A DNA stretch of 64,000 nucleotides from Akkermansiaceae bacterium (GTDB lineage: Bacteria > Verrucomicrobiota > Verrucomicrobiia > Verrucomicrobiales > Akkermansiaceae). Location of the stretch: the NCBI GenBank assembly GCA_015061985.1, contig SUVN01000011.1, positions 1 to 64,000 of the forward strand, in the 5' to 3' direction. The notes under the pieces are model-generated. The model was not told where the DNA came from. It searched no databases and worked only from the letters and a program-made list of their open reading frames with translations. Positions within the stretch are counted from its first letter, which is position 1; the number at the start of each line of letters is the position of its first letter. Of the stretch, positions 1 to 7,753 are shown one piece after another. The position numbers and the translations under genes were made by a program.

Positions 1-157
1 GCTCATCATTAAGTGCATGTAGGTATTATAGTGCTTTTTATTTTGAGGCAACCACTATTTGAGCTCTCAGTAGGCGAAACTGGGATTTCTCCTTCGGTTC
101 GATTTTTTTTGAGGCAATGCGTAAGGCTGATTGACCAAACTTGCTCTGCAATAAGTC
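1..157. other. intergenic start of the window with a repeated GAGGC motif
   Basis: No coding signal is seen. TTTTTATTTTGAGGCA (35-50) and GGTTCGATTTTTTTTGAGGC (96-115) contain the same core, which recurs inverted at 33781-33802. Confidence 0.35.
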
Positions 158-186
158 TTGACATACACCACTCTGACTGATAGCAT
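158..186 (+). promoter_or_regulatory. sigma70-like promoter of the first gene
   Basis: TTGACA at 158-163 and TAGCAT at 181-186 are separated by 17 bases. Transcription would start near 193, which makes the ATG at 209 the first usable start of the following gene and argues against the upstream alternative starts that overlap the promoter. Seen in the sequence; activity is inferred. Confidence 0.55.
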
Positions 187-208
187 GGACGGGTACTGCC
201 TGTTTCTT

Positions 209-628
209 ATGAAAAATACAGAACTCTACCCTGTGTACCGTTTCTATGTCCGCAAGATAAAGATGTCGTCTCTGCTTTTTCTGCCGTTGAGTGCGGGAAT
301 GGCGTATCTGACATGGTGCAGCTGCGAGCGGCCGGATGTGACAGCTCTGGTACTATTTGTCTGCATGGCGTTTGTTGTGATAGGTTCACTGGTGATGAAT
401 TGTTTTCTCTTATGCCCGCATTGTGGAAAGCATACTGTAACCATTCGAGCGGAGGCTTGTTCCGTGGTGAGCATTGCCTGGTCGCTGGCTCCTTATACAG
501 CCCATTGTCGCCACTGCGGAAAGACTATGCGAACGGATTTGGCATTGAAATCCAATATTTTTTTCAAATCCATACCTACCAGAGTGACAGTTGAGCAGTT
601 GGATGCGATGCGGCACGATACATTTTGA
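209..628 (+). CDS. small membrane protein with cytoplasmic-type zinc ribbon
   Basis: The predicted protein has 139 residues. Two hydrophobic segments (about residues 20-36 and 45-68) form a membrane hairpin. They are followed by a four-cysteine zinc ribbon made of CPHCGK (Cys69, Cys72) and CRHCGK (Cys100, Cys103). I do not recognise a specific family; zinc-ribbon membrane proteins of this size are common and mostly uncharacterised. The start was placed at 209 because the region before it is occupied by a TTGACA/TAGCAT promoter; an in-frame ATG at 185 lies inside the -10 element. The gene runs directly into the next one: its stop lies 14 bases before the next ATG, so the two are probably cotranscribed. 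Confidence 0.6.
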   Translation: MKNTELYPVYRFYVRKIKMSSLLFLPLSAGMAYLTWCSCERPDVTALVLFVCMAFVVIGSLVMNCFLLCPHCGKHTVTIRAEACSVVSIAWSLAPYTAHCRHCGKTMRTDLALKSNIFFKSIPTRVTVEQLDAMRHDTF

Positions 629-642
629 ACTTAAAACATTGT

Positions 643-1365
643 ATGAAATTTCCGCTTGTTCGTTTTTCTCTGCTGTTATTGCTCGCGGCTACTGCTGTTT
701 CCTCTGCCGTGTTGAATTTCGGGCCGCCGCCGGTGCAGGAGAGTGTGGCGGCAGAGGCGGCTAATCTGAGGAAAAGCCGCGGGAAGCTCTCTTCTCTGCA
801 ACGCGCAGCTTCCGCATGCAGCGGGATGCGGGTCATGCTGGTGCATTCTGCACAGGCTCGCATGCGTCGGCCTGTGGAGTTGGCGCGTTTCAATGCGGCC
901 GAGACGGCACAGATGAAGTCGCTCATTTCCCGCATGACTGCGGTGAAGGCGGTGCCGTCTGCTGTGCCCAATGCGGGGCTCGTGGTGAAGCTGGAGCTGC
1001 TGGGGCAGGGGGATACCGTGCTCGACAGCGTGGAGTATCTGGACGTGACCGGCGAGGGGCTGGTGAATGCACAGGGCTATGCCGTAGGCTCGCGTCTGCT
1101 GTTGCGCGGAGGGGATGCCACGTCCTGGCATCTGCTCATGCGGGCAGAGCAGGCTCGCGCCATTGCTGCCAACCCTGCGCCCTCCCGCCAGCGCAATCGC
1201 CCCATCCGCTTTGCTAGCATTCCGCAGCCTCCTGTTCCGAAAGAGGAGTCAGACCCATTCCCGAAAGAAGAGAAAGAATACTACCACAAAGATTGTCACC
1301 ACGAGCATAAGCACCACAGACACCGCAAGAAGAATCACTACTGCGACCATCCACAGAAAAAGTGA
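643..1365 (+). CDS. secreted protein with His-rich C-terminal tail
   Basis: The 240-residue product begins with a clear signal peptide (MKFPLVRF, then a leucine-rich core ending near AVSSA). The central part has no recognisable domain. The last 30 residues are extremely rich in histidine and lysine (clusters such as CHHEHKHHRHRKK), preceded by a Pro/Glu-rich linker. Such tails bind transition metals in other proteins, so periplasmic metal binding or storage is a reasonable guess but only a guess. The ATG at 643 was preferred over an in-frame TTG at 625 because it starts the signal peptide and avoids overlap with the upstream gene. It converges on rluD. Confidence 0.6.
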   Translation: MKFPLVRFSLLLLLAATAVSSAVLNFGPPPVQESVAAEAANLRKSRGKLSSLQRAASACSGMRVMLVHSAQARMRRPVELARFNAAETAQMKSLISRMTAVKAVPSAVPNAGLVVKLELLGQGDTVLDSVEYLDVTGEGLVNAQGYAVGSRLLLRGGDATSWHLLMRAEQARAIAANPAPSRQRNRPIRFASIPQPPVPKEESDPFPKEEKEYYHKDCHHEHKHHRHRKKNHYCDHPQKK

Positions 1366-1400
1366 TGGGCGGGGACGGTGCTCCAACTGCTACTTCCCGT

Positions 1401-2339
1401 TTAAACGGTGAGTGTTTCCTCCCACTCCGGCAGGTCATGGCCGATGAGCCAGGGCTGATATTCCGGAGGGATGGGGGATTGGAGCGCGATGCGGCGTCCG
1501 TCTGCCGGATGATTGAAGGCCAGTCGCCAGGCATGCAGCATCAGGCGGCCGGGTTTGGCCTTCTGCCGCTGCGGGTGGGCATAAATGGGGTCGCCCACCA
1601 GCGGGTGACCCAGATGCAGCATGTGGACGCGTATCTGGTGGGTGCGTCCGGTATGCAGCGTACACATCACCAGGCTGGAATCCGTGGCGGCATCATAGTG
1701 CAGCACCTGCCAGTCGGTGATGGCCGGTTTGCCGGAACCGGGATTGACCACCGCCATCTTGAGGCGGTTCACCGGATGGCGTCCGATGTTGGTGAACACG
1801 GTGCCTCCGTCCTCTTTCGGGCGTCCCTGTACGACGGCCAGATAGATTTTTCCCGTGTCGCGGTTGGCAAACTGTGTGGTGAGTGAGAGGTGCGCCGCAT
1901 CATTCTTGGCCACCACAATGCAGCCGCTTGTATCTTTGTCCAGCCGATGAACGATACCGGGTCTTTCCACCCCGCCGATACCGGATAAATCGCCGCAGTG
2001 GAAAAGGACGGCGTTGACCAGCGTGCCGTCAGGGTTGCCTGCCGCCGGGTGGACAACCATGCCGCTCTCTTTGTCGATGACGATGACATCCTTGTCTTCG
2101 TACAGCACGGATATGGGGATATCCTGCGGCTGCGCTTCGGCCGGTTCCGGCTCGGGAATCGACACCTCGATGCGCATGCCTCGCTCCACCGGGGTTTTGG
2201 CCTTGGTGGATTTGCCGTTGAGGGTGATGGCTCCTTCCTTGATGAGCACCTGAATGCGGGCACGGGAGAGCTCCGGCAGCTGCGCTGCCAGAAATTGGTC
2301 CAGCCGTGTTCCGATGGAATCTTCTACGATTATCAGCAT
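1401..2339 (-). CDS. rluD: RluA/RluD-family 23S rRNA pseudouridine synthase
   Basis: The 312-residue protein has an N-terminal S4 RNA-binding domain (about residues 1-65, RLDQFLA start motif) followed by the pseudouridine synthase domain. The catalytic motif HRLDKDTSG is present at about residues 131-139, with Asp134 as nucleophile. This family isomerises uridines in 23S rRNA; RluD makes the helix 69 sites, but RluC or related specificity cannot be excluded from the motif alone. The ATG at 2339 lies 20 bases downstream of the nif3 stop; a longer in-frame start would overlap nif3 and precede the S4 domain. Third gene of a minus-strand run hprK-nif3-rluD. Confidence 0.88.
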   Translation of the reverse strand: MLIIVEDSIGTRLDQFLAAQLPELSRARIQVLIKEGAITLNGKSTKAKTPVERGMRIEVSIPEPEPAEAQPQDIPISVLYEDKDVIVIDKESGMVVHPAAGNPDGTLVNAVLFHCGDLSGIGGVERPGIVHRLDKDTSGCIVVAKNDAAHLSLTTQFANRDTGKIYLAVVQGRPKEDGGTVFTNIGRHPVNRLKMAVVNPGSGKPAITDWQVLHYDAATDSSLVMCTLHTGRTHQIRVHMLHLGHPLVGDPIYAHPQRQKAKPGRLMLHAWRLAFNHPADGRRIALQSPIPPEYQPWLIGHDLPEWEETLTV

Positions 2340-2358
2340 GGTGCAGGGGGAGCAGGGG

Positions 2359-3102
2359 TTACATGCCCGTCGGGTTATCAATGAAGACGACGGGAAGCCC
2401 GAATCTCTCTGACAGCAGCTCTCCCAGAGCTTTCACGCCGAAGGTTTCCGTGGCATAGTGCCCGGCAAAGAAGAGATTCATCCCCATGTCCTCTGCTGTG
2501 TAGGATACCCAGTGGTTCTCCTCGCCCGTCAGGAAAGTAGTGTAGCCCAGTTTCTGCACGGCATACACCTCCGGGCCTCCGCCGCCGGAGCAGATGACCA
2601 CACGGCCTGCCGGTGCATGCGGAGTAGGCATCGGGCCGGTCACCTCGCAGCCTGTCACTTCCGCATATCTGGCACGCAGCTCTGCCACCGTGCCCGGGAA
2701 CACCCCGGAGAGGCAGTACTCCAGCTCCGGTTGCACATCCTGCAGGCCGAGCGCCTGCGCCAGCCGTGCATTGTTGCCCAGCTCGGGGTGCACATCCAGA
2801 GGCAGGTGCGCGGCATATACCGCCAGATTGGCTCGCAGACAGGTCTCCACCTTGCGCTTCCACCAGCCCGTCAACGGACGCAAGCCGCACCAGTACAGAC
2901 CATGATGCAGCACCAGTAAGTCCGCGTCCGCAGCCACGGCGGCATCCAGCGTGCGCTGTGAGCCGTCCACCGCCAGCGCCACTTTGCGTACAGTGCCGTC
3001 GTTTTCCACCTGCAGCCCATTGAGCGCGACGGGTGCATCCTTCACCTCTGCCACGCGCAGCGTGCTGTCCAGCAGGTTCACAATTTCATCAAGCGTTGTC
3101 AT
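2359..3102 (-). CDS. Nif3-like dinuclear metal centre protein (DUF34)
   Basis: The 247-residue protein matches the Nif3/YbgI family. Metal-binding signatures are visible: LLVLHHG near residue 80 and the C-terminal GHYATETFG near residue 215. The family forms toroidal hexamers with a dinuclear metal site; a GTP cyclohydrolase-like or hydrolase role has been proposed but the biochemical function is not settled. It lies between hprK and rluD on the same strand, 37 bases downstream of hprK, and likely shares its transcript. Confidence 0.85.
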   Translation of the reverse strand: MTTLDEIVNLLDSTLRVAEVKDAPVALNGLQVENDGTVRKVALAVDGSQRTLDAAVAADADLLVLHHGLYWCGLRPLTGWWKRKVETCLRANLAVYAAHLPLDVHPELGNNARLAQALGLQDVQPELEYCLSGVFPGTVAELRARYAEVTGCEVTGPMPTPHAPAGRVVICSGGGGPEVYAVQKLGYTTFLTGEENHWVSYTAEDMGMNLFFAGHYATETFGVKALGELLSERFGLPVVFIDNPTGM

Positions 3103-3139
3103 CTCGTTCAGATAAAGGAATATCAGTCAATCAAAGGTA

Positions 3140-4111
3140 TCAATCTTCTGTGGTCGGCATGCTGCGCTGGCGGATTTCGCGATGCAGACGGCGATTGAAC
3201 TCTCCCGCCATATCATAACCGCTCTCGCGCAGGTATTGTCCCAGCGCCGCCACCTCTACCAGTCGCGTCATGTCGCGTCCGGGTGCCACCGGCAGGTTCA
3301 GTCGCTCCACTTCCACGCCGAGAATGGACATCATCTTGCGCTCCAATCCCAGACGCTCCAGCTCCGACATCTGACCGTCCGTCAGGTTGATGACCAGATC
3401 AATCTTCTTCTCACGTCGGTATGCTTTCAGCCCGAAGAGATTGGTGACGTTGATGATGCCGATGCCGCGAATCTCGATGAAGCCGCTGCTCAGTGCCGGG
3501 GCAGAGGCTATCAGCTCCCCCCCGATGTTGCGGATGCGCACCATGTCATCTGCCACCAGAGAGGAACCGCGCTCCACCAGACCCAGGGAAATTTCGCTCT
3601 TGCCCACGCCGCCCTTGCCGGTAATGAGCACCCCCACGCCACGCACGTCCACCATGCAGGCGTGCATCGTGGTGCTGTCGGCAAACTCGTTTTCCAGAAT
3701 CACCGTGGCGCGGTTCACGAAATTCATCGTCAGCATGTTCGTGCGGAACACCGATACTGTGTTGCTGTCGGCCATGGCCAACACGTCTGCCGGCACATCC
3801 ATCCCGCGCGCAAAAATCAGACACGGGATATTCTCCCGGAAAATGCGTTGCAGGCGTTCACGCCGCTCCTCGCCCTGCAGAGAGTTCAGATAGGCCATCT
3901 CCGCAGCGCCGAACACCTGGATGCGCTCGTGGGCAAAATAGCCGAAATATCCCGTCAGAGCCAGCCCCGGCCGGTTGATGGAGGGCTGCAGGATGTAGCG
4001 CGACATTCCCAGCGGGCTATTCAGTAACTGCAATTCCAGCGCGTCACGGTACTTCTCGTAAAACCGCGATACCGATACATGCTCGACTTTCCGTACAATC
4101 GGGTTCTTCAT
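3140..4111 (-). CDS. hprK: HPr kinase/phosphorylase
   Basis: The 323-residue protein has the family layout: an N-terminal regulatory domain and a C-terminal kinase domain with a Walker A motif ITGKGGVGKS at about residues 163-172, preceded by the conserved His in TTMHACMVDV. HprK phosphorylates a serine of HPr or an HPr-like protein and also removes it. No PTS gene is visible in the window, so in this organism the target is unknown. The ATG at 4111 was chosen because GGAGAGA sits just upstream, one of the few good ribosome binding sites here; an alternative ATG lies at 4126. First gene of the hprK-nif3-rluD run. Confidence 0.87.
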   Translation of the reverse strand: MKNPIVRKVEHVSVSRFYEKYRDALELQLLNSPLGMSRYILQPSINRPGLALTGYFGYFAHERIQVFGAAEMAYLNSLQGEERRERLQRIFRENIPCLIFARGMDVPADVLAMADSNTVSVFRTNMLTMNFVNRATVILENEFADSTTMHACMVDVRGVGVLITGKGGVGKSEISLGLVERGSSLVADDMVRIRNIGGELIASAPALSSGFIEIRGIGIINVTNLFGLKAYRREKKIDLVINLTDGQMSELERLGLERKMMSILGVEVERLNLPVAPGRDMTRLVEVAALGQYLRESGYDMAGEFNRRLHREIRQRSMPTTED

Positions 4112-4275
4112 ACTCTCTCCGCTCATTGTAACGAACTTAACTCTCCCGGTCAAGGTTATTCACATTTCCTTTGCTGCGCTTGTTCGCAAGTTTTTTTTCA
4201 TTCTTTTTCGAACGGCTGTTGAATGATTGTACCTCAGAACGTTTCTAAATAGTGACCGAAAGGAGTCTCAACGTC

Positions 4276-4830
4276 ATGAAAAAAACACAGATGATAGCAA
4301 TGCTGGTGGCCGTGGCCGGACTGGGGAGTGTCGCCGTGGGGCAGAATGTAGCTTCTTATCAGATTGGTAAGAGGGCGGTTAAGTCAGCATCCGTGGCACA
4401 GTTGCAGCAGGCTCTGCAAAATGGGGTGAGCCCCAGTGCGCAGGATGCCGATGGTGAGTCGCTGCTGATGGAGGCGGTGGAAACCGGTAATGTGGCCATG
4501 GTGCAGGCGTTGATTGCCGCCGGCGCGAATGTGAACGCCGCAGATGATGACGGCGAAACGGCGCTGATGATTGCCGCTGATGACGGCCGGGTGGATATTG
4601 TCAAGGTCTTGCTGGCTGCCGGTGCGAACGTCAATGCTTTCGATGAAGATGGCGAGACGGCGTTGATGATGGCTGCTGAGGAAGGCCGCGCCGATGTGGT
4701 GCAGGCTCTCATCGCCGGCGGTGCCAATGTGAATATGATGGATCATGAAGGGCGCACAGCCTTGCAGCATGCCCGCAAGGAGGGCCGCTCCCATATCGTG
4801 ACGATTCTTCAGAACGCCGGGGCACAATGA
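4276..4830 (+). CDS. secreted ankyrin-repeat protein
   Basis: The 184-residue product has a signal peptide (MKKTQMIAMLVAVAGLGSVAVGQ) and then four consecutive 33-residue ankyrin repeats with canonical DGETALMIAA / ADVVQALIAGGANVN pattern, ending in a capping repeat. Ankyrin repeats mediate protein-protein contacts; a periplasmic binding role is likely but the partner is unknown. The start at 4276 follows an AGGAG sequence at a distance of about 11 bases. The gene is transcribed divergently from hprK and ends before a strong terminator at 4877. Confidence 0.82.
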   Translation: MKKTQMIAMLVAVAGLGSVAVGQNVASYQIGKRAVKSASVAQLQQALQNGVSPSAQDADGESLLMEAVETGNVAMVQALIAAGANVNAADDDGETALMIAADDGRVDIVKVLLAAGANVNAFDEDGETALMMAAEEGRADVVQALIAGGANVNMMDHEGRTALQHARKEGRSHIVTILQNAGAQ

Positions 4831-4876
4831 ATGATTTTTACCATAATAGGTTAGGTTAATTAGTGCAGAAGAATCG

Positions 4877-4911
4877 GCCGGCATCCCCCAATCGGAGGAT
4901 GCCGGCTTTTT
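4877..4911 (+). terminator. Rho-independent terminator
   Basis: GCCGGCATCC (4877-4886) pairs perfectly with GGATGCCGGC (4897-4906) across a 10-base loop and is followed by TTTTT. It ends the ankyrin transcript and lies just before the 3' end of the convergent thioesterase gene. Confidence 0.85.
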
Positions 4912-4938
4912 CAGCAGGATTTTCGCGCCAATCAGTGG

Positions 4939-5358
4939 TCAGGCAGACCCCTCCGGGGCGACTTTGTCGAGCCACTCTGCCGGGATGCGGATGGGGCGTC
5001 CCTGCGGCATCTGGACGAGTGCCAGCCGCTGGCGGACGGTGACGCAAAGTTTGTCATTGACAACACGGCGAATCTCGAACTTGAAGTAGAGAGATGATTT
5101 TTCCGCGCGCTCCAGGATACCGTTGACCACGACATCGTCTGCCAGAAAGGCAGGGGAATGGTAGTCGACCTCGTGCCGGACGAGGACGGTGTGGCGGTTC
5201 TGTTCCAGCGCGAGGGTGGCATAATCAATGCCCATTTCGGATGCCATGAGGGTGCGCGCCTGTTCAACCCAGCGGAGGTAGGCCAGATTGTGTACTACGC
5301 CGCCGGCATCGGTGTCGTAGTACATCACCTTGTAAGAAAGTGTGTATTGCGGAATCAT
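4939..5358 (-). CDS. acyl-CoA thioesterase, 4HBT/YbgC hotdog family
   Basis: The 139-residue protein has the hotdog-fold signature YYDTDAGGVVHNLAYLRW near residues 13-30, with the catalytic Asp of the DTDxxGVVHN motif, and matches the YbgC-like length. Members hydrolyse short-chain or aromatic acyl-CoA thioesters, sometimes in association with the Tol-Pal system; no tol genes are present here. The ATG at 5358 was chosen over an in-frame TTG at 5367. It is probably transcribed alone or from the aminotransferase gene upstream, 51 bases away. Confidence 0.82.
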   Translation of the reverse strand: MIPQYTLSYKVMYYDTDAGGVVHNLAYLRWVEQARTLMASEMGIDYATLALEQNRHTVLVRHEVDYHSPAFLADDVVVNGILERAEKSSLYFKFEIRRVVNDKLCVTVRQRLALVQMPQGRPIRIPAEWLDKVAPEGSA

Positions 5359-5369
5359 GGTGAACAAGC

Positions 5370-5399
5370 AGGGGGAGGCTTTTTCAAGTCTCCCCCCTT
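5370..5399. terminator. possible weak hairpin between two minus-strand genes
   Basis: GGGGGAG and CTCCCCC are separated by a 12-base loop. No long U-run follows on either strand, so it may only slow or process a transcript linking the aminotransferase and thioesterase genes. Confidence 0.35.
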
Positions 5400-5409
5400 T
5401 CGTGTGTGG

Positions 5410-6501
5410 TTAAAGTGTTTTGAGGTAATCCTCCACAGCAGAGGTGATATCCTTCATGTCGTCCAGGGTGAGCTCACCCATGTGGGCAATGCGGAAGGTC
5501 TTGTCCTTGAGCCCACCGTAGCCGTTGCCCAGCTGCATGTTGCGCTCGGCAAGGAAGGCGTTGAGCGAGGGGATGGAGATGAGCTCGGAGCGTCCCTTCG
5601 GGCAGGCATCGATAACGGTGAGAGTCTTGGAGAGGTACTTGCGGTTCGGGTAGACGCGGAAGTACTCATCGGCCCAGGCGCGGGTGTAGGCGGCCGTCTG
5701 TTCGTGGCGGGCGAAGCGATTTTCGATGCCTTCTTCGTAGACGATGTGCTGGAGCTGCTTGTCCAACGCATACATGAGGGAAAGACAGGGAGTGGAGGTG
5801 TACTGGTAGTTCTTCTTGTCAATGAAGTCCCAGATGGTGCGCAGGTCAAAGTACAGACCGCGGTTGGGTACTTCGGCGGTGCGGTCGTAGGCCTTGCGGC
5901 TCATGGAGCAGATGGCGAGACCGGGAGGCAGCGCCAGCGCTTTCTGGGTAGAGGTAATCAGCACGTCGATTCCCAGCTTGTCGGTCTCAATTTTGGAGCC
6001 GGCGGCAGAGGAGACGGCATCCACACACCAGACCACGTCCGGGTATTTCTTCATCACCTCGGCAATTTCCTCTACGGGGTTCTGAATGCCGGAGGAGGTC
6101 TCGTTGTGCGTAACGGTCACCACGTCGTACTTACCGGTGGAGAGGGCTGCGTCCACCATCTCGGGTGTGGTGGGTTCGCCCATCTCGCTGGAGAACTTAT
6201 CGGCGGGCACACCATTGGCCACAGCCATCTTGTACCATTTGTCACCGAACGCACCCACGGAGAAAACAGCGGCGCGTTTGGCCGTGCAGGAGCGGATGGC
6301 GCCTTCCATGAGGCCGGAACCGGAGGAGGTGGAGAGCAGGATGCGGTTCTCTGTGAAGAGCACCTTCTGCATGTTGTCAGAGATACGCTTCTGAATTTCA
6401 GATGCCTTCTTGGAGCGATGGGCAATCATCGGCAGACTCATCTCCTGAAGAATGTCTTCCGACACGATGGTCGGACCCGGAATAAACAGTTTGATAGCCA
6501 T
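5410..6501 (-). CDS. class V pyridoxal-phosphate aminotransferase (serine/alanine-glyoxylate type)
   Basis: The 363-residue protein belongs to the fold type I class V aminotransferases. It starts with the PGPT motif, has a GSG phosphate-binding turn near residue 62, the Asp of VDAVSS near residue 161, and the PLP lysine in TSTQKALALPPG (Lys187). Related enzymes transaminate serine, alanine or 2-aminoethylphosphonate with glyoxylate or pyruvate; some act in serine synthesis. The exact substrate cannot be assigned. The reading frame starts with ATG, has no good ribosome binding site, and is followed by a short gap to the thioesterase. Confidence 0.8.
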   Translation of the reverse strand: MAIKLFIPGPTIVSEDILQEMSLPMIAHRSKKASEIQKRISDNMQKVLFTENRILLSTSSGSGLMEGAIRSCTAKRAAVFSVGAFGDKWYKMAVANGVPADKFSSEMGEPTTPEMVDAALSTGKYDVVTVTHNETSSGIQNPVEEIAEVMKKYPDVVWCVDAVSSAAGSKIETDKLGIDVLITSTQKALALPPGLAICSMSRKAYDRTAEVPNRGLYFDLRTIWDFIDKKNYQYTSTPCLSLMYALDKQLQHIVYEEGIENRFARHEQTAAYTRAWADEYFRVYPNRKYLSKTLTVIDACPKGRSELISIPSLNAFLAERNMQLGNGYGGLKDKTFRIAHMGELTLDDMKDITSAVEDYLKTL

Positions 6502-6603
6502 GGTTATGGTAATTATGGTAAAGAGTTATCTAAGTACCCCCCCATACTAGCACCAAAAACGGGTGGATGCGAGCATAAAGTGAGTCGGTGACAAAGAAGA
6601 ATG

Positions 6604-6632
6604 TTGCATGTATAACCGAATCGCGCTAGAAT
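6604..6632 (+). promoter_or_regulatory. promoter giving a near-leaderless mRNA
   Basis: TTGCAT (6604-6609) and TAGAAT (6627-6632) are 17 bases apart. Only eight bases separate the -10 element from the ATG at 6641, so the predicted transcript starts at or within two bases of the start codon. Confidence 0.65.
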
Positions 6633-6640
6633 GAGTGCGT

Positions 6641-7666
6641 ATGAAACCTGCATGTCGTCTAGTCATCCTGCTGCTTGCCTCTCTCTCGGTGGTGTCCGGC
6701 GCGGCTGCCGGGGCAGAGGGTGTGCCCGCCGCTGAAGGCGGTGTGGTGAACCGCGTGGCTGCCACGGTGAACGGCCGTCCTATTACCTCCAGCGAAGTAC
6801 GCGCCCGTTTGGGCCCCTATTTCCGCGAGCTGATGATGCTGTATCCCCGCCAGGGCCCCCGGTTCAATTCTGAGCTGGTGAAGGCGAAGAAGGCCGTGCT
6901 CAGCGAGCTGATTGACCGTGAACTGGTGCTCAGTGAGTTTGAGACCAAGGGATATATGCTCAAGGATGATCAGATTGAGGGTGAGATTAACCGCCGCATC
7001 CTGATGATATTCAACGGTAATCGCAAAGAATTTCTGGATAACCTGCGTAAGAGTGGTATGACCTATAGCGAGTACCGCGACTCCGTCCGTAAGGAGATTA
7101 CGGTGGCCTCCATGCGTGCTTCCCGTTATGACCGCGGCATTCCGCCTACCCCGGATGAAATCCGCGCCGAGTACAACGCCACGAAGCATGAGTACCGCAA
7201 CATCCTGAATGACTCTATTCAGTACGACAAAATCTTCATCCCCGCCGGTGACCCGGAGGATCCCATGCTGACACCCGAAGACCAGTACAAGACGGCGGTG
7301 GCTTTGAAAGAAAAACTGGACAGGGGTGAGATTTCTTTTGCCGATGCTGCGCGGAAGTATTCCCGCGACTCCAAGGCAGAGGAGGGTGGTGTATGGCCCC
7401 GAATGAAGCGCAGCGACCTCGCAGTGGATTTCGCCAACGTTGTATTCAGCGCCAAACCCGGCAAAATCATCGGGCCGTTGCTTGATCCGCAGGGCTTCAC
7501 CATCGTGAAGGTGCGCAGCCGCCACCTCGCCCCGGCTCCTTCTCTGAGCAATCCGGAAGTGAAACGCCAGGTGGATGATGCCGTGCGCCGCAAGCAGAGC
7601 GAGAAGCGGTACCGCGAGTGGGTCGAACGTCTCCGCGAGCGCGCCGTTGTTCGCCAGTATATCTGA
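6641..7666 (+). CDS. periplasmic PpiC/SurA-type peptidyl-prolyl isomerase
   Basis: The 341-residue product begins with a signal peptide (MKPACRLVILLLASLSVVSG). Next is a SurA-like helical N-terminal chaperone region (VNGRPITSSEVRARL onwards, residues 45-185) and a parvulin domain at about residues 195-290, with the usual EGGVWPRMKRSDL and GPLLDPQGFTIVKV signatures. Such proteins help outer-membrane proteins fold. It stands alone between an upstream promoter with almost no leader and a strong terminator at 7676. The ATG at 6641 was preferred over an in-frame GTG at 6635. Confidence 0.83.
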   Translation: MKPACRLVILLLASLSVVSGAAAGAEGVPAAEGGVVNRVAATVNGRPITSSEVRARLGPYFRELMMLYPRQGPRFNSELVKAKKAVLSELIDRELVLSEFETKGYMLKDDQIEGEINRRILMIFNGNRKEFLDNLRKSGMTYSEYRDSVRKEITVASMRASRYDRGIPPTPDEIRAEYNATKHEYRNILNDSIQYDKIFIPAGDPEDPMLTPEDQYKTAVALKEKLDRGEISFADAARKYSRDSKAEEGGVWPRMKRSDLAVDFANVVFSAKPGKIIGPLLDPQGFTIVKVRSRHLAPAPSLSNPEVKRQVDDAVRRKQSEKRYREWVERLRERAVVRQYI

Positions 7667-7675
7667 TTTTTCCTT

Positions 7676-7699
7676 GCCGCCCCTCCGGGCGGCTTTTTT
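7676..7699 (+). terminator. Rho-independent terminator
   Basis: GCCGCCC (7676-7682), a CTCC loop and GGGCGGC (7687-7693) are followed by six T residues. It ends the PpiC/SurA transcript. Confidence 0.9.
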
Positions 7700-7753
7700 G
7701 TGAATTGGCAGAGGGTGGAAAATCAGGAGAGCCTGAGAGATGCCTCTTTGCCG

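Noticed and set aside
96..102. GGTTCGA as a tRNA T-loop
   Set aside because: No T-stem, anticodon arm or acceptor stem surrounds it.
5158..6591. A 477-residue open frame opposite the aminotransferase
   Set aside because: Antisense shadow; the aminotransferase has the PLP lysine and family motifs.
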